Source of the DNA: Rhyacophila brunnea
Lineage: Eukaryota > Arthropoda > Insecta > Trichoptera > Rhyacophilidae
Assembly (NCBI GenBank): GCA_022495005.1
Contig: JAGYXB010000509.1
Location: 62,001-126,000 of the forward strand
DNA length: 64,000 nt
Reading direction: 5' to 3'
A program made the position numbers and the translations under genes. Positions 11,801 to 20,800 of this stretch are shown piece after piece. Within the stretch, counting starts at the first letter, position 1. Every line of letters begins with the position of its first letter. The notes beneath the pieces are model-generated. The model was given only the letters and a program-made list of their open reading frames with translations, had not been told where the DNA came from and ran no database searches.

Positions 11801-14800
11801 AGGGTTCGAGACCACGCGGCTTTTGCGCGGCCCCAGCATTGTCTGGCTATGCTTTCTACATCGAATGAACTCGCGGGAGTACGTTCCGCGCGATCTCGTG
11901 CGTCATTTCCGCTGCGAGAAACGCATCGCCGCGTGTCTCGATGTCGCGATTGCACGCGCGAAACAAGGTTAATTTGACATTGTAAATACCGGCCGTGTGT
12001 TTCTCCCCCGGTAGAGTGAGTACTCGCAAATGTCACTGTTTGAGGAAGTTCACAGTTGTACTCACTCTGCTGGCGTATCTCAGGGTCGATGCTGGCTCCG
12101 GTGGACACAATTCTGCCCACAAGCCCCACGTTGGGCGCCATTGTCACCTCCGAAAGGGGGGGGGGGTGTAGGTAAATGCGCTGGACCCCCCTGATGATGA
12201 ATGTCACGGTGATATCGTCTGCTTCTTCTTTCGGGAACATGTTTATGTTGATTGACAACGCGGAAGTACAGGCGAAAACAGGGCGTTTATTGTTCGGAAT
12301 ATAAATACAATAAAGTACAGCGTACAAAATATTTAACAAAAAATATTAAAAAAAAAAAAATAATTAAATTTAAAATGGCGGTGACGCCGGGAGCGCGGCG
12401 CCACAGCCGACGTCCGTAGAGACCAAAACCCGAATGGCCCTATTAGGGGCTGGTAGGGCAGAGTAGGTAGTAATAATACCCAACAAACAATTCACAATTC
12501 TATCTCTGAAAAATGACAAAAACACTCTGCATATTATGTACCTGGCTTATTTCTGAGAATTTCGCTCACTACAGAAATAGTCAGCTAGACCTTTTTTAGG
12601 TACCTGCTTTGAAAAGGCTGTATTTCTTTGCTAGGTAGGTACATATTTTGAATTATTTGAACTAGGTACAAATACATATTTTTTTAAAGTAGGTAATCTC
12701 AAATCAGATATTCTAGGTGCTAGGTACATTGTATGGCTGGGAACTTTGCTTTCAATATTTATGTAGGTAAGTGTACGAATTTAATACCTATTGGTCAAAA
12801 TTGGATGAAGGCTAATGTAGGTAATAATATTAAAAATGATATTAATAATTACTATTTGCTTACGGGCTAGAAATTTGCCTCGCAGTCGATCTGTTCATGT
12901 TTGCATGAATCAGCCCAATGATGATTCAGGCCTCATGGCCTTGGATCCTCTGAGGATGCCATGGTTTAGACGGTATCAGTACGTCACAATGATGTCATAT
13001 GACGTCATGTCGACCGGGCGACTACAACTCGTAAGTTCTAACATAAGGCCCCAGTACTCCAAATGATGGATCTCCCTACAATGTACCTGAAAAAAAACTT
13101 TTTGGCTAATGAAAATATTAATAGATTCCTCATTGACGGTTACTAGATAGAAATGTAAAGAACATGGAGATAACGGAACTTAAACATTGCATTGGTGCAC
13201 GTCGTAGGAGGGTCAGGCAGAGGTGGGGATGTTGAAGGTGGCTAAGGGGTATATACCCTATATTACATCATATGCCTATCGACTTGAAATGAAAAATTGT
13301 GATATTTTATGTTTTACTCCTAACATTTTATTTAGTATGTGAGCTAAGATGTCTACACATCAATAACTATAAAATATTATAAAGTAATATTGTTTGATCA
13401 AAAGATTCTGGAGATGCGAGAACAATTGGCAATTCTGTGGGAGAGGTTGGAGGAATCGCTTTTGTATCGTGACGCTTTCTTGGTGCAGAATCCGGGACAC
13501 TCCCGTGCCACCGAGGCGGCCATAGTAGAAGAGCTCAAGCGGTGCGAAGAGAAGAAACGGCAGAGTTTCAAAGTTTGTCATTTGTATTTTTATCTTTTTT
13601 TCCTTATTCTATCAACGTACATATTATTCTTTGTTTATGCCTTGTCTATCATAAATTTTAAGTCACACGGTTTAGATAGTAAAATCAATGTAATGTTCAA
13701 ATAAAATGAGCTGATGATGACTCATACTGATGTCAGCATTAAATAGCAGTAGCAAGCAACAATTTAGGTAACTATTCGATCATCTTGACAATTGTTACGG
13801 TTGTTTCAATGTGGATGTTTTGTTATGAGTAAATCATAAGATTATTTTTGGTCTGCTTGAATGTCACCATAAATTATTGGATTCTTAGGATTGCATTTGA
13901 TAGCATATTATTTTTGTTGCCTGTTAAAATGATGAAGACAGATAACTATTATTATAAAGGTAAATGACAACATGACAGCATGACTTGAGTCGGCTCGTGT
14001 AATTTAGTCATAGAACTATACTATAAGGTGGTGATAAATTCAGTGCAGTTAATTTAAAAATTTTATCATTTGTTTTTTCAGCTGTTTGTCTGTAAGGTCC
14101 GAAGTGAAATCGTGGACATGTGGAATAAATGTCTGTACAGCAATTTGCAGAGGGAAAAATTCTCAGAGTATTATTCGAACATATTCAACGAAGACTTGCT
14201 GATGCTTCATGAAATTTACTTGGAGGAACTGAAGGAGCACCACAAAGAAAACAAGTAAATTCATCATTATATTCTGTTTTATCGCATAACTTACTTACTG
14301 GCACTGTAAATAAAATATCATTTGCTTGTGTTCGTATATTTTTTAATCTCTTGTAGTTTATGTGTAAAGACCCTCGTAGTCCAGTGTGTAAGGTGTGGGC
14401 GTTTCATCCGGGGCTTTGAGTTCAATTCCCAGTGAGGTCACAATATATTTATGTGTTTTCTCAAAGCCTATGTCGACACACATACGTAAGAGGACGGAAC
14501 TGCGTTTTAGACTATTTTGACTTAATTGCCTTTTATTAAATAATTTAAAAAAAAAATCAATATTTTTATAGGCATAAAGGCTAAAGCTTTTATAGGCTAA
14601 AAAAATATGATTCCAGCATTTAAATTCACATTGTGGTGTCATTAAAATTAATTAAAATCATACTACTGAAAAGTTACCATTTCGTAGTTCCGACATTATA
14701 TCCCGTTTACACGTGCATGGATTTACTGCTGAATTTACATGAATTATCGTGCAAATTGCAAGATTGCATGCATGAATCAAAAAAAGTTCAGAAGCTTCTG

Positions 14801-17800
14801 AGTTTTCACACGACAATTGGACCGTGCAATATCTGCGCCTGCGCGCAGTGGAACGATAAAAGAACGAACTACACCATGCAGAGACTCATTTTGAGGTTAA
14901 CTCATTTAGTGCTAACACCGCGACTGGCGCGTTTGGAGTACTTGGCCATTAGATATAATTAAAGTGTTATTTAAATGTGGTAATTAAAAGGTCAGCAGTG
15001 ATTGTGTTCCTGATTTTCACGACCCGTCAAATAGTACCATTGCGACCATAACAATGATAACATCGCGTCTCGCTTACTCTTGAGGAATGAGATTGGCGAG
15101 TCAGCACTTTTACGTGTTAACGGTTATTATTGCGATAGTTTAAAATACACACTATTGGTGCAAGTAAATCCATGCATGTGTACAGGCGCCATTATACGTA
15201 GGAGGTGTCGATGTGTTTGTTTCACTTTTATGACTACAAATTATTGGCCTGCTGTAATGCTAACAAAAATGAAAAGAATATAAAGGATGTATACAGTAAC
15301 CGATTAATCATGGTTAAAATATTCAGTACATGTTCATATATTGTTATCACCAGATATTTGACTTTTATCATTGTCATTTTGATAATCGAGAACAAGTCAA
15401 AATGTAACGTAACATAGAAATAAGACGTGACTAAGTTTGTTAGTTTATTTTTTTGTTAGTTAGTATTTGGTGCCCTCACTCAGCGGATAACTTATACTGG
15501 TGGATCTATACCAATAATTATATTTTTTTAAACTGTGGATTTCAAAATTATGTTTTGTTCTTGTGCTTATCGCCATAATTTTATGTAGTAAATTAATTAA
15601 TTGTTTGAGACAGCTATTTTTATGTTTTAGGGATATATATGAAATGTATGCACTGCGTCAGAAACTATGGGTGAAATGGAGAGAATTGGAAGCCAGAGCT
15701 AGTGAACCGGGCCGTTTTCACAATCGAGGCGGACAGCTCTTGATCGAAGAAAAGGAACGGAAGGCCGTCTCTAATCAGGTTACTTGGCACATAATAAATA
15801 ATATACCCCTTCAAATAAGAAAACACTAATAAACATAAGAAATATTAGTATGTTATTTTGGAATAGTAATAACGGATCATTTGAGAACTTGTCCTCATTT
15901 ATAGGATGTTGAAACAGTCATGTAGAATTTACAATCCCATATTTAGCTTTGAAGTTGATTTACTCAACTCTGTTTACCTATGCACTTGAATCTTGAATCC
16001 TCACGTATTTGAATTGGGGAAATGTAAAGTCGTGTAGTGTCCCGGTTGACCGGTGCAAGTCACACTTTCATAAGTACCTGCATGTCTAATTATTATTATG
16101 TCGCTGGTTGGTGTGTTCAGGAGTTTGGCAGATGGTCAAGTGTGTCGCCTTCGAAAGGTTGAAAAACATTGGACTAACCAATAATATTGTGTATTTTAAA
16201 TGTACTTCTTTCTTTTCCTTCAACATTACAAATATTTTAGGAAGATTATTTTGCCGAAATAACACATTTTCTTCTTCCCTGACTAGTTGCCGAAAATTGA
16301 AGCCGAACTCACGCAGCTTGTTGAACTGTTTGAGTCCAGAACCGGGAAGACCTTCATGGTGAACGGAGAGAGTATTCTTCAATCCATGCAAAACGACTGG
16401 AACCAGAAAAATGCTGTAAGTCATTTAGATAAACTACACATGTAATAATATGAATTGAATGAATAAAGAGAATGTATGTAAATTTAGGCTCTCTAAAATA
16501 TGTCTCCAAATCGTTCTGCAGTTCTTTGGCCTGAAGAGAAAATAATAATTTGGAAAGACTCATTGTCAGCGAAAAAATTCAGGGTATACGATCATCGGAG
16601 CAAATGGAGGACACCATGGGTCTCCCAACACCTTCAGCTATTTAGTTGGTAAAATGCAGGGATCACTGGGGAGACAACTCTAATGCTCGATAAATCAAAT
16701 CGTCAAAAAATCATTCTTCTATGCAGATAGAGCATTTAAATATGAAAATGAAGCATTTTGCAATGAATATTCATGTCTGTACGGAACATTTTGTACAATG
16801 TGCAATGTGTACAAATGCCTTGTTATTTTAATGTCTTATTATGGCGATATTCTGTTATCTTTGTTATATAACTATAATAAGCGTGTATTCATATTTTTTT
16901 GTATAGGAACGTCAGATCAAATTGTCTGCTCGTAAATTGCAAAGCGGTCCCGTAAATGGAACGATGTCCGCCCCAAGATCTGCTCCTTCAGTAAGGCATC
17001 TTCCACTTATATCCACCAGAGGGACACTCACAGCTGTGAAAAGGTATACTACATACTTAGTTAATGATGTACATAACAGTAAAAGTAGTACATAATCTGT
17101 TAGAAATAGTAATTTCTTCATTGACATAGAACATATTTTTTATATTGTTATTTTTACACTATTGCATATTTTATATATCAACTTGTTATCGATTTGAAAT
17201 TTGTTGTACCATAATATGTATAATGAAGAGGTACATACATTGATTGCATGTACTTCATGGAAGTTGTATTTAAATTTTATTATTTATTCGTAAATTATAT
17301 GCGCAAGTGCAAACATCAACTACCGAACGCAGCGTTCAACCCCTGCTTGCTTGTCAACGCTTCCGCTGTAGGCAACGTGGAAACCGGTCGGCGCAGAATA
17401 CAGACATCAAAATGTAACGGCTCGACATTCTTGTGGGCGCGTGATCTATATTGTACTTTACCATAATGATCGGTTTTAGCGACTCGAGTTTATATTTTAG
17501 GCATCTTCAGACTCCCATGTGTACACTTACCTATAGTTGACAAAACAATTTAGTAAACAAACAACCTGATAAAACCCACTATCCAAACTACTGTGTACCA
17601 TTCTCAATCTTAATCAGGGTTATCACGAGGATATCAAATAGATAATCTGGGGTGTCTGCAGTTTTTCAATTTTGTGGTCACCACACATGACGTGGAGGTG
17701 TGCTCTGAGTTTAGTTCTTAAAAATGTTTGTGAGAGTGAATAGTAAAATGGCTCAAAATCTATAAAAAGCTGCAGAATAAGGTTACATGTAAATTGTATG

Positions 17801-20800
17801 TATTACATTTTGCTGTAGCACAGTTCACCGTGAGCTTTTTTACTGGAAAGATATGGCTGTATGGCACTGAAATCAAAAAATAATGCGATGTTTGTGGAGC
17901 ATTGCAGACAATATTCTTCCAATTTTATTAGATTTAATAAGATCATTAATTTGAAATTGATTGTAAATATATACGAGTATGATATGATTGCTTATTTATC
18001 TATCTACCTATTTTCTTCTGTTTTTCCTTTGAATTCTGGTGGTTTTTATTACGTATTTTTAACTGTTTTTATTTAAACATGAATTCGATATCAATACTAT
18101 CTATATATGGCCATCTATTTCTGATACACCAGCTCATGGTGAACTGTCGTACAGCGAACTGGATACGAACAATTTATCAGACCTGGCAGAATAGTTTTCA
18201 AATTGACATAAGTGAAGAGATCCTCTCATTTTTTAGAGAATTAAACCAATTTTTTCCCTTGTATACATCACCTCATAGAGAGTACAGAGCCTGAAGATGC
18301 TGGAATATGAAACCCGGGTTGCTCACACAGATCGTAATGGAAAAGCACACCACATTTTCATAAATATCAATGAGTAGTGTTGCCCTTTGTCAACTTGATT
18401 CGTTCCCATGGAGCACTCTTAATCCATCATATCGACTACACTGTACGTTTTCATTATTTGTTAATATTTTAGGCGGTTGAGTCCTCGTCAGTCGCCGATG
18501 ATGTCAAAGTCTCGCATTTTGCCTCGCCGCCTTCAGCTGACACCCGGTTGTGCTTCTTCAGGACCAAATGAAGCTCCTCAATCAACCGAGTCAAAACGTT
18601 TCAAAGGACCCGTTCCCAATCTTGCCATCAATGGATATATTGTCAAGAAGAAGAAGGTAATGATCACACTTTAAAAAATGAATATTCTACTATTGAATAA
18701 TATACTATTAGGCCCTCCACACGGTCTGATTGGGTTGGGCATTTGGGTCAATTTGGTTGGTATAGGCTGGCTCGTATGTGTGGCCCACTGTCATTTACCG
18801 AAAATCGCAAGCATTAAGTCAATTATTCCTGATACACATAAGGGGTCGGCCATATATGTCATGGGAACGGGGGTCTGATATAATGTCATGATTTGTGACA
18901 AAAGGATTAGAGGGATGGCTTAATGGAAATTGATCATTTTCAACGAATTTAAACAATGGGGGGGGGTTCAAATTTTGAAAAATGTGATGGATAACCACTA
19001 AACAGATACTGCCAAGATATACGCTGCAACTTGAATTTGTTATGAATTAATGTCATTATTTTATTGAAGATGAAACATGCCGAAATCAAAAAAGTCACAT
19101 TTTAATTTTATTGATACTCAACTTATTGTCACCATATATAGTAGAGATCTGTGGGTTGCAGGTTCGTATTCTGTGGCTGGGTGAGCCTCACTTTTTTTGG
19201 TTTCTCTCAATGTGTCTTTGGATCCAGGGAATTTAGCAATGGGTTGAGCCAGCGCCATCTTCAGATTAATAAAGCCTGAGCATATCTTTTTGCACAAGCA
19301 ACGAGCTGTTCACTATTCAGCTGTCAAAATCAGATCCCAGATTGCTTGACATATTGATTCGCCTTTTCTCGTTTCAAATTATTCATCAGCTGTCAAAGTC
19401 AGACTAGTCCTTCACACAAAAAACCGGTGGTAATATTGATTTCCTAAAAATATGTGGCATTGATCTATGCATTACATTTGTAGAAGGTGTGTTAATGCTA
19501 GTGTATTATTTATCATGTAACTTATTTATTCAAATCAAACCATTCCCTGTGTGAACATGACAGACGCGTCAGTATGAGTATTTTATAGAAAAATGACAGG
19601 CAATGACAGGTCATCCTTAGACAACAATGGGAGGGGCGGAAAATGTAGGACCAGTCGTTGTGAATGTATCGGCTTTCTATTTGAGTCGGAAATGGTTTAG
19701 CTAATGGCTGACAACCAGTCCTAATTATTTTTCTATAAAATATCTAGAATTGTCTCTGGCTTAGTGATATAATAAGTTTGATTGATATTTCATTTTGCTA
19801 TGATGGTCTTCCATGAAAGATTAACTGTAAACAAAATCAATTGTATATTTTTATTATATTACAGTTAAGAGGACGCTCTACAGAATCGGCCTTGAGAATT
19901 GAAAATATGATTTTTTTACATGTGGTCCATAATAACTGGTCTACTAGTTAATATAAAAAGGTTGCCACCAATGTTTGTCTCGATAAACTCCCTACAAGTG
20001 AAGCTTGTGAAGTGAAGCTATGGGGTGACCAAAAAATAGTACTTTCTAATAAAATTTATTTTCTAATAAATTTACTAATAACATTTAATGTTACTAAATT
20101 CAATATGTTTATCAGTTCTTTGGTGGGAAGTATTGCAACTGATATAATGGATATGATAACTTTTTTGATTATGTGTTGGCCACGATATAAACTTAATAAT
20201 ATATTAATAACTTTTTAACCTGAAATTGTCCGACAACTAAACATACGAAGGATGTTGACATACATATCAACCTACATTTTATATTTCATGTGCTATCCAA
20301 AAAACATTACTAATGAATAGTGCTTATTTGTAATGTTTAGGACCTACATATAAAAAATAATAGGTATTGTTTAATTCTAATGCATATTTTTTAAAACGTA
20401 GAATTTACTGTCTGCCTATAAAAAGAAAGTGACTTTGTATTGCCTGCGCAACTTCACTTTTATACTAGTGAAACAAGTGGTAGGTAAAGCCAATGGGCGA
20501 AATTATATATTATATTAAGAGTGCCTAAAAATATTTATTAACATACAGTCACTAGACACATTATTTTTTTATTAATCCATCCTACTGGCGGGCATATAAA
20601 AAATGACTATAAAAAATGACTGTCACTAGAAAAAGTGTCTGACAGGGCTGCCGACGCAATTAATTATATTGTACTTTTTAAATTTAATTTATAATATATT
20701 TTATTTAAGTTTTGTGCATCTAATGCCGGGTCCACACTGGCGCAAAACAATGTCGCGCGACAACCTCGATAAATTTTACGATAATTATCATAATGGCTTA

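Larger units (their letters stand above)
7610..12978 (-). mobile_element. Non-autonomous LTR retroelement with mosaic interior
   Basis: Direct repeats 7610-8401 and 12142-12978 begin TGTCACC and end GGTATCA, and are flanked by a 4-bp duplication GTAC (7606-7609, 12979-12982). The primer-binding site TGGCGCCCAACGTGGGGC lies on the minus strand at 12140-12123, one base inside the right LTR, so the element reads right to left. The 3.7-kb interior has no recognisable gag, protease, reverse transcriptase or integrase. It holds a second LTR-like block with its own primer site (9536-10078) and a 112-bp tandem array. The GC-rich interior lacks stop codons over long stretches, giving long spurious ORFs. 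I infer a LARD-type parasite mobilised by another element. Confidence 0.8.
7396..13052. mobile_element. Inverted-repeat element (family U) split by an LTR retroelement
   Basis: The two halves, 7396-7609 and 12979-13052, together match a second copy at about 38985-39270 that lacks the insertion. Outer ends gccctatgtt (left) and the inverted aacataaggcc (right) are inverted repeats. Contains repeated gacgtca palindromes. Non-coding. Confidence 0.65.

Noticed and set aside
10367..12339. Minus-strand ORFs of 443 and 592 codons with repeated PWPPEGYIR-type peptides
   Set aside because: They run through a 112-bp tandem array, an LTR and a primer-binding site, and the array is open in all three frames; this is stop-poor GC-rich repeat, not a protein gene.
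14368..14441. Functional tRNA gene
   Set aside because: Box-like motifs are present but the cloverleaf does not close; a SINE head is more likely.
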